Program-made: the position numbers and the translations under genes
Shown: positions 30,374 through 40,808 of the stretch, in pieces
How the letters are laid out: every line of letters starts with the position of its first letter
How positions within the stretch are numbered: the stretch's first letter is position 1
Origin: an uncultured Bacteroidota bacterium
GTDB lineage: Bacteria; Bacteroidota; Bacteroidia; Chitinophagales; Chitinophagaceae
Length of the DNA: 64,000 nt
Assembly: GCA_903837525.1 (NCBI GenBank)
Contig: CAILUU010000005.1
Location: 27,648-91,647 of the forward strand
Direction: 5' to 3'
Notes under the pieces: generated by a model
Told to the model about the DNA's origin: nothing
What the model saw: only the letters and a program-made list of their open reading frames with translations
Databases searched by the model: none

Positions 30374-32005
30374 ATGACAAAGAAACGTTTATTTGCCAAT
30401 GCTGGTAAAGATATACCTGCAGGTTTAGTAGTATTTTTAGTAGCACTTCCCCTTTGCTTAGGGATATCAATTGCTAGTGGAGCAACTCCATTTAGTGGTC
30501 TTATTGCTGGTATTGTTGGTGGTTTAGTTGTAGGGGCTTTAAGCAACTCTCCTTTAAGTGTAAGTGGTCCTGCTGCTGGGTTAGCAACATTAGTATCGGG
30601 TGCTATTTTAGCCATTGGCGGTATAGAGCATTTTGATATGTTTTTATGTGCAGTAGTTATTGCTGGTTTAATACAAATTAGCTTAGGTGCTTTAAAACTC
30701 GGTGGTATTGCTAACTACATACCTAGCAGTGTTATTAAAGGTATGCTTACTAGTATAGGTATTTTAATTATTGCCAAGCAAATACCACATGCTTTTGGAA
30801 AAGATAGAGATGATAAAGGCGTAATTACCGAACTTTTTGAGTATGGCAATGAAGATTGGCATGAATTATTAATCCCCTTACAAAATATTGAAATAGGTGT
30901 GTTTTTAGTTGCCATTTTATCAATTATAATAATGGTTTTGTGGGATAAATCTAGTCTAAAAAAGAAACTACCTTTTATACCTAGTGCTTTAGTGGCAGTT
31001 GTTTTTGCTGTTATACTTAATCAACTATGGATTAGTATGAGCAGCAAACTTCAAATAATAGAAAGCTCACATTTAGTAAATTTATCTATTGCAAAATCGC
31101 CAACCGAATTTTTAAGTTTTTTTACATTCCCCAACTTTAGTGGTTTTACAAATAGTACGGTAATTATGTATGGTTTTATTATTGCGATAATTGCAAGTTT
31201 AGAAACCTTGTTAAGTATTGAAGCCGTAGATAATTTAGATCCAGAAAGAAGAGTTACCAATACCAATAGAGAATTGTTTGCACAAGGAGTGGGCAATACA
31301 ATCTCCGGCTTAATTGGTGGCTTACCCATTACTAGTGTTATTGTACGAAGTAGTGCCAATGTAAATGCTGGTGCAAAATCAAAATTATCTACTATTTTTC
31401 ATGCTTCGTTACTACTAGTTAGTGTTATAGCAATTCCTTTTGTTTTAAATAAAATACCTTTAGCCGCTCTAGCCGCAATACTTATACTTACAGGATGGAA
31501 ATTGGCTAAGCCTAAGGTATTTATTAATTTTTGGAAAGCAGGGAAATATCAGTTTATACCATTTATTGTAACCGTAGTGGTCATTATTGCTATCGATCTA
31601 TTTAAAGTATTACCCATATTAAGCGGTAAAGGATTAATCATTGGGGTATTTGCAGGTATAATAGCTGCTATTGGAGCCATATTGCACGGCAACTTAAAAA
31701 ATAGTTATTACTTCAACAAACAAAAGCATAAGGAAGGTGATGTAATAAAAATTAAACTTTCTGAAGAAGTATCTTTTTTAAACAAAGCCTCTATAAGAGA
31801 AACACTTGACCATATGCCTGAAAATTCATCGGTAATTATTGATGCTTCTAATAGTAATTATATTGACTTTGATGTATTAGAATTAATAAAAGAATTTAAA
31901 GATATAAAGGCACCATTAAAAAATATTAACTTAGAGTTATTAGGCTTTAAGGAAAAATATAACATTCATAACGAAACTAGCGTAACATCATCACAAAAAA
32001 AATAA
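30374..32005 (+). CDS. SulP family inorganic anion transporter with STAS domain
   Basis: KDIPAGLVVFLVALPLCLGISIASGATPFSGLIAGIVGG; C-terminal STAS-like VIIDASNSNYIDFDVLELI. Confidence 0.95.
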   Translation: MTKKRLFANAGKDIPAGLVVFLVALPLCLGISIASGATPFSGLIAGIVGGLVVGALSNSPLSVSGPAAGLATLVSGAILAIGGIEHFDMFLCAVVIAGLIQISLGALKLGGIANYIPSSVIKGMLTSIGILIIAKQIPHAFGKDRDDKGVITELFEYGNEDWHELLIPLQNIEIGVFLVAILSIIIMVLWDKSSLKKKLPFIPSALVAVVFAVILNQLWISMSSKLQIIESSHLVNLSIAKSPTEFLSFFTFPNFSGFTNSTVIMYGFIIAIIASLETLLSIEAVDNLDPERRVTNTNRELFAQGVGNTISGLIGGLPITSVIVRSSANVNAGAKSKLSTIFHASLLLVSVIAIPFVLNKIPLAALAAILILTGWKLAKPKVFINFWKAGKYQFIPFIVTVVVIIAIDLFKVLPILSGKGLIIGVFAGIIAAIGAILHGNLKNSYYFNKQKHKEGDVIKIKLSEEVSFLNKASIRETLDHMPENSSVIIDASNSNYIDFDVLELIKEFKDIKAPLKNINLELLGFKEKYNIHNETSVTSSQKK

Positions 32006-32015
32006 TGAAATAAAT

Positions 32016-32699
32016 ATGAAAGCGCATACTAAAGAAACACAAGCCAATTTAACACCCCGAATGGCATTAGAAATATTAAAAGAAGGAAATGATAGATTTT
32101 TAAAAAATTTAAAGAAACAAAGAAATTTATTAGACCAAGTAAACGATACTAGAAATGGTCAATGGCCTTTTGCAACCATATTAAGTTGTATTGATAGTAG
32201 AACAGGAGCCGAGTTAATTTTTGACCAAGGATTAGGCGATATATTTTCGGTACGAATAGCTGGCAATATTGTAAATACCGACATTATAGGCAGTATGGAA
32301 TTTGCTTGTAAAATAGCAGGTTCAAAGTTAATAGTTGTATTGGGACATACAGGTTGTGGTGCTATAAAAGGAGCCTGTGACCATGTAGAAATGGGTAATT
32401 TAACTGAGTTACTTTCTAAAATACAACCTGCAGTATACCAAGAAAATAAGACAAAAAAAGATAGAACTTCTGGGAATGCAGTTTTTGTAGACAATGTAGC
32501 AACAATAAATGTAAAAAGAGCAGCAGAGCAAATTATTGAACGTAGCTATATACTAGAGCAGCTATTAGAAAGTGGTAAAATAGGAGTGGTAGGTGCAATG
32601 TATAATGTTCAAACTGGAAAAGTAAGTTTTTGTAAGGATGTCTTGTATATAAAAGATGAAAAAAACCCAAAATTTTCGTTGGACGATTTTAGAAGTTAA
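32016..32699 (+). CDS. Beta-class carbonic anhydrase
   Basis: CIDSR and GHTGCGAIKGA Zn-ligand motifs. Confidence 0.95.
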   Translation: MKAHTKETQANLTPRMALEILKEGNDRFLKNLKKQRNLLDQVNDTRNGQWPFATILSCIDSRTGAELIFDQGLGDIFSVRIAGNIVNTDIIGSMEFACKIAGSKLIVVLGHTGCGAIKGACDHVEMGNLTELLSKIQPAVYQENKTKKDRTSGNAVFVDNVATINVKRAAEQIIERSYILEQLLESGKIGVVGAMYNVQTGKVSFCKDVLYIKDEKNPKFSLDDFRS

Positions 32700-32710
32700 A
32701 TCAAAAGAAT

Positions 32711-35236
32711 ATGTCAAATAAAATATTTGAGGAGCAGCATGTGCTGCATGAATTAAAACATTACTTACCTACTCAACAGGCGTTAAAAGATTTTATTCAT
32801 CACAATTCTTTACATGCTTTTCAGCATATGAAGTTTTATGATGCTATTAATAAGGCAAGCAAAATTTTTGGTTTTCAGGTTAGTATAGAGCTTAAAGATT
32901 TTAGAGAATTATATAAAACTAAAAGAATAAGAGAAGATATTTTAGATAAAATAATTTCCGAAAAAAAAGGTAGTAATGTTGTAATAGAGTGGAAACAAAA
33001 ATTGCTTAACGCCGAATACGATACTATTAACCAGCCTCGTGTTGGGCAATTGCGTAAATATTGGAAAGAGTATTTTTATATTGATTTAGATAATGAAGTG
33101 CATCCATTATTATTTAGAATTATTTGCAGTTTTTTAGACCAAGGTGTTGCTATAGAAAATTATCCTGTGGCTAATAAATCGTTTATAGAAAGCATTAAAG
33201 ATATTGAGCAAAATAGTTTTGTAAGTTTTTTTAAAACAAAAAAAGTAAAAGAGCTTTTTTTAAGTGGAAATTATTCTATAGAATCTTTATTGCAACTAAT
33301 TGTTGGTAAACAAGAATATTTTGAGCAGTATTTATTTGATCAAGCATTTGCACACCATGGTTGGAGTGGGTTTATAAGTGCGGTGGAAGATAATCCACAA
33401 ACTTTATTAGACCCTAAAAAAATAAATTTAAACGAATTTATTGTTTTTGAATTATTGCTTGAGTTAGATGCACTTAATAATAAGTTAGGTAATAATTGGA
33501 AACCCATTGCAACTGTTACAAAAGAAACAGCAATTGATTTATTTGCCGATGCTCCAAAAAATGAATTAGCCAAAGTAATAGAGATATGGCAAGATGCTTT
33601 TGAATTTAGTTATTACGATACCGTAATGGCTGGAATTTTATTAGCTGGCGGAGAAGATGAGAATGAAAATAAAAAAAGCTTTGCTGCCATTTTTTGTATA
33701 GATGAAAGAGAATGTTCCATTCGTCGCCACATAGAAGCTACAGACAATACTTGTGTAACTTTTGGTGCACCAGGTTTTTTTGGTGTGGAGTTTTATTTTA
33801 AACAGCAAGACAATTTATTTTACGATAAACTTTGCCCTGCACCAGTTACACCTAAATTTTTAATTAAAGAATACGATGCAATCACAAACAAAAAAAGCGA
33901 ACCCATTTATAGCAAAGATGCCCATGGTTTTTTAAGTGGTTTTTTATTAAGTATACCGTTTGGTTTTTGGGCATTTACAAAAAAAATACAGTTATTGTTT
34001 TTTCCTAAAATGAGTCCAGCCATCAGCGATGCTTATTCTCACATGGATAACCAATCTGTTTTAACCATAGAAAATAAAAATGCCAGTGATGTAGAAAATG
34101 GATTGCAAATTGGTTACACCATTGATGAAATGGTAGCCAGAGCCGAAGGTTTTTTACGTGGCATTGGGATGGTTAAAAATTTTGCACCTATTGTGTATGT
34201 TGTAGCACATGGTAGTAGTAGTGCAAATAATCCACACCATGGTGCACATGATTGTGGTGCTTGCAGCGGCAGGCCTGGTGCAACTAATGCAAGAGTAATG
34301 TCGTATATTTTAAATAATCAAAAAGTAAGAGAAGTGCTTGCTGCAAAAAGTATTAACATCCCATCATCAACACAATTTATTGGTGCAATGCATGATACTG
34401 CTGCAGATGTTATGGGTTATTATGATGCTACTATTTTAAACGATGTAAATAAAATTCAACATCAAAAAAATATACAATCGTTTGAAACAGCACTCGATTT
34501 AAATGCAAAAGAACGTAGCCGTCGTTTTGCATCTATCAATACAAAAAACGAATTACAACAAGTACGTAAAGCAATATTAAATCGCTCTGTTTCTTTATTT
34601 GAGCCGAGGCCAGAGCTTGGCCATGGTACAAATACTTTAGCCATTATTGGAAGAAGGGATATGACCAAAGGTTTGTTTTTAGATAGAAGAGCTTTTTTAA
34701 ATAGTTACGATTACAGCACCGATCCCGATGGTGCCATATTAACCAATGTAATGAAACCTATTGGCTTAGTTTGTGGGGGTATTAATTTAGAATATTATTT
34801 TAGTAGGGTTGATAATATTAAAATGGGAGCAGGCACAAAGCTACCCCATAATGTAATGGGTTTGTTTGGTGTAGCCAATAGTAGCGATGGTGATTTACGC
34901 CCTGGCTTACCTTGGCAAATGATTGAAGTGCATGACCCAGTAAGATTATTAGTGATTGTAGAACATAAGCCTGAGGTTGTTTTAAAAGCCATTCAATCAT
35001 CGGATGAAGTTTTTGAATGGTATAAAAATGAATGGGTACACATTGCGGCATTCCACCCTACAGAAAAATGTTTTTACTATTTTAAAAATGGCGTATTTGA
35101 AAAATATATGCCATTAACTAATGCATTAAATACCATTGATGATATGCAAGCTTTTATTGAAAGTGCAAAAGAAATGGAAACTAATCATATTGTACATGCT
35201 ACTAAAGAAAATTTAGAAGTGCATTTGCTAAATTAA
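32711..35236 (+). CDS. dabA: DUF2309 / inorganic carbon uptake protein DabA
   Basis: 841 aa; FCIDERECSIRRHIEA and VAHGSSSANNPHHGAHDCGACSG carry the putative Zn-site Cys/Asp and His/Cys. Confidence 0.92.
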   Translation: MSNKIFEEQHVLHELKHYLPTQQALKDFIHHNSLHAFQHMKFYDAINKASKIFGFQVSIELKDFRELYKTKRIREDILDKIISEKKGSNVVIEWKQKLLNAEYDTINQPRVGQLRKYWKEYFYIDLDNEVHPLLFRIICSFLDQGVAIENYPVANKSFIESIKDIEQNSFVSFFKTKKVKELFLSGNYSIESLLQLIVGKQEYFEQYLFDQAFAHHGWSGFISAVEDNPQTLLDPKKINLNEFIVFELLLELDALNNKLGNNWKPIATVTKETAIDLFADAPKNELAKVIEIWQDAFEFSYYDTVMAGILLAGGEDENENKKSFAAIFCIDERECSIRRHIEATDNTCVTFGAPGFFGVEFYFKQQDNLFYDKLCPAPVTPKFLIKEYDAITNKKSEPIYSKDAHGFLSGFLLSIPFGFWAFTKKIQLLFFPKMSPAISDAYSHMDNQSVLTIENKNASDVENGLQIGYTIDEMVARAEGFLRGIGMVKNFAPIVYVVAHGSSSANNPHHGAHDCGACSGRPGATNARVMSYILNNQKVREVLAAKSINIPSSTQFIGAMHDTAADVMGYYDATILNDVNKIQHQKNIQSFETALDLNAKERSRRFASINTKNELQQVRKAILNRSVSLFEPRPELGHGTNTLAIIGRRDMTKGLFLDRRAFLNSYDYSTDPDGAILTNVMKPIGLVCGGINLEYYFSRVDNIKMGAGTKLPHNVMGLFGVANSSDGDLRPGLPWQMIEVHDPVRLLVIVEHKPEVVLKAIQSSDEVFEWYKNEWVHIAAFHPTEKCFYYFKNGVFEKYMPLTNALNTIDDMQAFIESAKEMETNHIVHATKENLEVHLLN

Positions 35237-35290
35237 TTTCCCTAACTCAAATGCGTTTTTAAAGAAAATTAAGTTTAAAGAAAATATAGA

Positions 35291-37147
35291 ATGAACCAGC
35301 TTTTACCATTATTTATTGTGTTGCCTTTTATTGCATTTATATTCAATTTATTTTTTGCCAATAAAAAAGAAAAAGTAATTGCTGCTATTGCAGAAATTGG
35401 CACAAGCTTATACATTTTGTCTGCTATTAGCTTTGCAATTATGTGGTTTATTAATGGTTACACACCCATCAATCAAAAATTAATTACCTTATACAAAACC
35501 GATGGTTTTGAGTTTGTACTTAATTTTTATTACGATCATATCACAGCTGTATATAGTGTTGTAGGAGCTTTTTTGTTTTTCTTTGTAGCAAGGTTTAGCC
35601 GTTATTACATGCATAGAGATGAAGGGTTTAAACGTTTTTTTAATACCTTTTTATTTTTTCTATTAGGCTTTAATTTAATTATTTTTTCAGGCAATTTCGA
35701 AACCTTATTTATTGGATGGGAAGTTATTGGTTTATCTTCTTTTTTATTAATTGCCTTTTATCGCAACAGATATTTACCTGTAAAAAATGCGTATAAGGTT
35801 TTATCTATTTACAGATTAAGTGATATAGCTTTAATACTTGCTATGTGGATGTTGCATCATCTTACCCATCAAAATATTTCGTTTACACAATTGACAAAGG
35901 CCAGTGCAACTGCGGTAGAACATCAACATACAGGCATGGCATTGTTTATTGCATTAATGTTTGTGTTAGCAGCGGTAGCAAAGTCGGCACAGTTTCCTTT
36001 TACCACTTGGTTGCCAAGGGCAATGGAAGGACCAACAAGTAGCAGTGCAATTTTTTATGGTTCGTTAAGTGTTCATATTGGGGTGTTTGTATTGTTACGT
36101 ACATACCCTTTTTGGCAAGATATTTTGTTAGTAAAGATTATTATTATTTGCGTTGGAGCAATTACCGCCATTGTTTCATCTTTAATTGCAAGAGTACAGC
36201 CAACTGTAAAAACCCAAATTGCCTATGCAAGTGCTGCACAAATTGGTATTATTTTTATTGAAGTAGCAGTCGGTTTGCATTGGTTAGCATTAATTCATTT
36301 TGCTGGTAATGCTTTTTTAAGAACATACCAATTATTGGTATCTCCTTCAGTATTAAATTATTTAGTGCATCATCAATATTTTCATCACACAGCCAACACT
36401 TCAACAGCCGATAACAAATTAAAAAACTCTATTTATACACTCAGTATTAAAGAGTGGAATATGGATAGCATTTTGCATAATTATCTTTGGATGCCGTTTA
36501 AATGGATTGGAAGGCAGGTAGGTTTTTTTGAAAATATTATTGGCAGAGTAATTATTATTGTATTAGGGCTTTTAGCAATTGCTGCTACATTTTTATATCC
36601 AATTATTTTTGAATCTATAAATATTTATTTGCCAATAGCTTTTATGTTAGCAGCTTTGCTTATAATTTTATGTTCATTTTCGTCTCGTAAATCCTCAAGA
36701 GTTGCATGGGGAAATTTATGGATAGCTCATGTATTTATTATTTGTGCTATTGTAAAAAATACAGGCGTATTAAATTGGCAACAAGTAGCTATGTATGCAA
36801 GTGGCGTTACGGTGGCAAGTATAGTAGGCTCAATTTGTTTGTATAAAATTAAAAAAATAGATAGCGATATTAGCCTCAATAATTATCATGGCTATGTGTA
36901 CGAACAAAAGAATACAGCATTTATATTTTTATTATCTGCTTTGGGTTTGTTAGGCTTCCCTATTACAGCTGCTTTTATTGGCATAGATGTTTTTTTTACA
37001 CATATAGGTGCTAATCAATATGCACTAATTGCGTTATTGGCCTTATCCTTTTTGTTCATTGAGTTAGCAGCTATACGAATTTACTTACGCATATTTTTAG
37101 GATTACACAAAAAATTAGATCATCCTGTAGCGTTTAGAAGTAGTTAA
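35291..37147 (+). CDS. dabB: DabB-like NuoL/MrpA-type proton-conducting membrane protein
   Basis: 618-aa polytopic; FIGWEVIGLSSFLLI, AAVAKSAQFPFTTWLPRAMEGPTSSSAIFYGSLSVH; adjacent to dabA. Confidence 0.88.
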   Translation: MNQLLPLFIVLPFIAFIFNLFFANKKEKVIAAIAEIGTSLYILSAISFAIMWFINGYTPINQKLITLYKTDGFEFVLNFYYDHITAVYSVVGAFLFFFVARFSRYYMHRDEGFKRFFNTFLFFLLGFNLIIFSGNFETLFIGWEVIGLSSFLLIAFYRNRYLPVKNAYKVLSIYRLSDIALILAMWMLHHLTHQNISFTQLTKASATAVEHQHTGMALFIALMFVLAAVAKSAQFPFTTWLPRAMEGPTSSSAIFYGSLSVHIGVFVLLRTYPFWQDILLVKIIIICVGAITAIVSSLIARVQPTVKTQIAYASAAQIGIIFIEVAVGLHWLALIHFAGNAFLRTYQLLVSPSVLNYLVHHQYFHHTANTSTADNKLKNSIYTLSIKEWNMDSILHNYLWMPFKWIGRQVGFFENIIGRVIIIVLGLLAIAATFLYPIIFESINIYLPIAFMLAALLIILCSFSSRKSSRVAWGNLWIAHVFIICAIVKNTGVLNWQQVAMYASGVTVASIVGSICLYKIKKIDSDISLNNYHGYVYEQKNTAFIFLLSALGLLGFPITAAFIGIDVFFTHIGANQYALIALLALSFLFIELAAIRIYLRIFLGLHKKLDHPVAFRSS

Positions 37148-37164
37148 CTAATTTACTGTCTTAC

Positions 37165-37896
37165 ATGAAAATATCTATCACCTTTTTTATTGTTTTTCTT
37201 TCGTTGCAATCTACTGCACAAAACGATAGACTAAATGATTATAATAATTTAGTTTGGCTGCAAAGTTTTAATACTATTGCAGGAAATAAAAAGTGGAGTA
37301 TACATGCCGAGTACCAATGGCGGAGAGATAATGGCTTAAAAAATTGGCAACAAAGTTTACTACGAGTTGGTGCAAATTATAAAATAAGTGATAACGTAAT
37401 TGTACATACTGGTTATGCTTGGGTTGAAACATTTTCGTATGGCAAATATCCTATTGCTAACAATGGTACTTTTCCAGAGCATAGAATTTATGAGCAATTA
37501 ACCTTACGCCAACCGCTAAATAAATTTTTACTTACCCATCGATTTAGAGTGGAGCAACGCTGGCTTGGCAAAGTAAAAGCTGGTACAGATAGAGAAATAG
37601 AAGAATGGTTATTTCTTCATCGCTTTCGGTATCAATTTAGAACACAATATTCGTTAAACAAAAAAATGTATGCCGCTGTGGCAGATGAAATTTTTATTGG
37701 TGCTGGTAAAAATGTAGGGGTAAATATTTTTGACCAAAATAGATTGTTTTTATTAGTTGGGTATAAACTAAATAAAAATGTAAATATAGAAAGCGGTTAC
37801 TTTAATCAAACTTTACAACAAGGAAAGCGTATAAATAACCAAACCATAATGCAACGAAATAATGGACTGCTAGTAAGTTGCATTACAAATTTTTAA
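37165..37896 (+). CDS. DUF2490 family outer-membrane beta-barrel-like protein
   Basis: Signal peptide; alternating aromatic strands (WSIHAEYQWRRDNG, LLRVGANYKI, HRFRVEQRW, YKLNKNVNIESGYFNQ); 17 nt after dabB. Confidence 0.8.
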   Translation: MKISITFFIVFLSLQSTAQNDRLNDYNNLVWLQSFNTIAGNKKWSIHAEYQWRRDNGLKNWQQSLLRVGANYKISDNVIVHTGYAWVETFSYGKYPIANNGTFPEHRIYEQLTLRQPLNKFLLTHRFRVEQRWLGKVKAGTDREIEEWLFLHRFRYQFRTQYSLNKKMYAAVADEIFIGAGKNVGVNIFDQNRLFLLVGYKLNKNVNIESGYFNQTLQQGKRINNQTIMQRNNGLLVSCITNF

Positions 37897-38043
37897 TTAT
37901 TTTTTTTCTCACTAAAATATTCGTTTAATTTAATTGGGTTGCTTTTTTATTGTAATAAAATTGTAAAGTAGTTAACAATTAAGTAGTTATTTTGTTGTAC
38001 TTTATTAATAAATAGCTTTTTATACGCTCAATCCATATTAATT

Positions 38044-38679
38044 TTGAATCGTTTTTCTACTGAAACATTTACTAACATTTGTACGTTGTTGGCTAAAAAA
38101 GATGAGGATTTAGCTGCCATAATAAAACAATACGGCTTTCCACCCATGTGGATTAGGCCGGCTACGTTTCAAACCTTAATACTCACTATTTTAGAACAGC
38201 AAATTTCCTTAGCAAGTGCTTATGCCGCTTTTAAACGATTAAAAGAAAAAGTAGGTTATGTAACGCCACAAAAAATATTAGCCTTAACCGATGAAGAATT
38301 AAGGACATGTTATTTTACAAGGCAAAAAATAGTTTATGCCCGAGGGTTAGCAAAAGCCATTAAAACAAAAAAATTAGTGTTAGGTAGGTTAACTAATTTA
38401 CCCGATGAAGCAATAAGAGCAGAATTAAAAAAACTAAAAGGCATTGGCGATTGGACGGTAGATGTGTATTTAATGCATGCCTTGCAACGCAGCGATTTAT
38501 TTCCGCTTGGCGATATTGCTTTGGTAAACAGTATGAGGGAACATAAAAAATTAGGTAAAGATTTTCCTAAAGAAAAAATGCTACAACTTGCCGAGCCTTG
38601 GAAGCCCTACCGAACGGTAGCTACCATGATTTTGTGGCATGCTTATATTAAGAAGAGGGGGATGAAGATATTAGGTTGA
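38044..38679 (+). CDS. DNA-3-methyladenine glycosylase (AlkA-like HhH-GPD)
   Basis: ILTILEQQISLASAYAAFKRL, LKKLKGIGDWTVDVYLMHAL. Confidence 0.92.
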   Translation: MNRFSTETFTNICTLLAKKDEDLAAIIKQYGFPPMWIRPATFQTLILTILEQQISLASAYAAFKRLKEKVGYVTPQKILALTDEELRTCYFTRQKIVYARGLAKAIKTKKLVLGRLTNLPDEAIRAELKKLKGIGDWTVDVYLMHALQRSDLFPLGDIALVNSMREHKKLGKDFPKEKMLQLAEPWKPYRTVATMILWHAYIKKRGMKILG

Positions 38680-38683
38680 TCCT

Positions 38684-39950
38684 TTATAAATTCATTAATA
38701 AGTAAACGCCAGCACCCCCAAAAAAGCCAATTAAAGCCAACCAGCTTATCTTTTTTAAATACCAAACAAACGTAATTTTTTCCATACCCATAGCGGCTAC
38801 ACCTGCGGCCGAACCTATAATTAATGCACTGCCCCCAGTACCTGTTGTATAAGCTAAAAACTCCCAAAAGAAATGATCGGTTGGGTATTGTGTTAAGCTG
38901 TACATACCTTGTGCAGCGGCTACTAAGGGTACATTATCTACCACTGCACTTAGTAAACCAATTCCTGTTACAATAGCTGTTTCGTTTTTTACCGTGGCAG
39001 TAAGCCATTGGGCTAGTTGCGTAAGTTGCCCCGTTGCTTGCAAAGCAGCAATACTAATTAATATACCTAAAAAAAAATAAAATACTTGGTGTATCAATAC
39101 GTTGTAATGCTCTTGCCACTGTTAGGCTATCTTTTTCATCATCATCTTTCTGTTTGTGCAAAATTTCGGTAGCAATCCACAATACACCTAAGCCAAATAA
39201 TATGGCCATAAATGGAGGTAAATGTGTTACTGTTTTAAAAATAGGCACAAATAATAAAATACCAATACCTAGGCAAAAAACTAGTGTTCGCTCAAACTTA
39301 GGCCGAAGAGTATGATTTGTGTTTTTAGATGATGGCTGGATAACTCCTTTTAACCTAAAAGAAACAATAATTAGGGGCAAAAGCAAACAAACAACACTTG
39401 GTAAAAAAAGCATTTTAATTATTTGACCTGCAGTAATTTGATTACCAATCCAAAGCATGGTGGTTGTAACATCTCCCAACGGGCTCCAAGCACCGCCTGC
39501 ATTGGCAGCAATAACTGTAATACCTACAAAAAATAATCGTTGCTCCTTATTATCTATTAATTTGCGTAGCAGCGATACTATTACAATTGTTGTAGTAAGG
39601 TTATCTAGTACTGCACTTAAAAAAAAGGTTAGTCCGCCAATAATCCAAAGTAGTTTAACCGCACTTTTGGTTTTTATACGTTCCGTAATTACTTCAAAGC
39701 CATCATGGGCATCTATTAGCTCTACCACCGTCATTGCGCCTAATAAAAAAAACAAAATACCAGCTAATTCGCCTAAGTGTTCCATTAATTGATGGCTTAC
39801 TACTTGCTTATTAGGTGTAAATAAAATATAAACTGTCCAGCAAAGTACACCAGTTACCAATGCGGTTGCAGCTTTATTAATATTTATGTTGTGTTCAAAA
39901 GCAATAGCAAAATAACCTAGTATAAATATGACGATAATAGCAATAGACAT
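38684..39950 (-). pseudogene. nhaD: NhaD-type Na+/H+ antiporter, split by a frameshift into ORFs 39054-39950 (N-term) and 38684-39097 (C-term)
   Basis: LSAVLDNLTTTIVIVSLLRKL, ANAGGAWSPLGDVTTTMLW in N-part; LLSAVVDNVPLVAA in C-part; A9 run 39069-39077. Confidence 0.88.
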
Positions 39951-39960
39951 GATTATTTTT

Positions 39961-40001
39961 TAACCACAGATAGCATAGATTTTATCACAGATAACACAAA
40001 A
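39961..40001. repeat. Intergenic ACAGATARCAYAGATT-type repeat
   Basis: TAACCACAGATAGCATAGATTTTATCACAGATAACACAAAA; related inverse copy at 42644-42661. Confidence 0.45.
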
Positions 40002-40052
40002 CAATTCTTTGCAGCTGTTAATTTATTTAAAGTATTTTAAGTAATGTAAAAA

Positions 40053-40808
40053 TTATATATTTAACCCACCACAAGCACTAATAGTTTGCCCAGTAACATA
40101 ACTACTTAAATCGCTAGCCAAAAACAACGTAACATTTGCAATATCCTCTGCACTAGCAAACCTACCTAACGGAATACCAGCTTTGTATTTATCTGCCCCT
40201 TCTCCATCTTTTAAATAACTCGTCATATCGGTTTCTACAAAACCTGGTGCAATAGCATTGCAACGAATATTACGGCTACCCAACTCCTTTGCCACACTTT
40301 TTGTAAACCCAATAACACCGGCTTTACTAGCCGCATAACTACTTTGCCCAGCATTACCAATTTCGCCAATAATACTACTCATATTTATAATGCTGCCAGT
40401 ACGGGCTTTCATCATTGGTTTTATAACTTGCTTAGTCATATAAAACACACTATTTAAATTTACATTTATTACCTCGTTCCATTGCTCTGGCGTCATACGC
40501 AATAGCAAATTATCTTTACTAATACCAGCGTTGTTTACACAAATATCAACGTTGCCAAATTCTTTAAGCACATCGTTTACAAAACTTTCGCATGCTGCAA
40601 AATTGGCTGCATTGCTTTGGTACGCTTTTGCTTTTACCCCTAATGCAATTAATTTTTGCTCCAAGGCTTCGGCTTTTTCTTTACTACTATCGCTAATGTA
40701 TGTAAATGCTACGTTACAACCATGTGCTGCAAATTTTAGAGCAACGGCCTCGCCAATACCACGGGCTGCACCAGTAACTATGGCTGTTTTTCCTTGTAAT
40801 AAGTTCAT
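40053..40808 (-). CDS. fabG: 3-oxoacyl-ACP reductase
   Basis: TGAARGIGEAVA, NNAGISKD, SSYAASKAGVIGFTKS, APGFVETDMT. Confidence 0.94.
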   Translation of the reverse strand: MNLLQGKTAIVTGAARGIGEAVALKFAAHGCNVAFTYISDSSKEKAEALEQKLIALGVKAKAYQSNAANFAACESFVNDVLKEFGNVDICVNNAGISKDNLLLRMTPEQWNEVINVNLNSVFYMTKQVIKPMMKARTGSIINMSSIIGEIGNAGQSSYAASKAGVIGFTKSVAKELGSRNIRCNAIAPGFVETDMTSYLKDGEGADKYKAGIPLGRFASAEDIANVTLFLASDLSSYVTGQTISACGGLNI

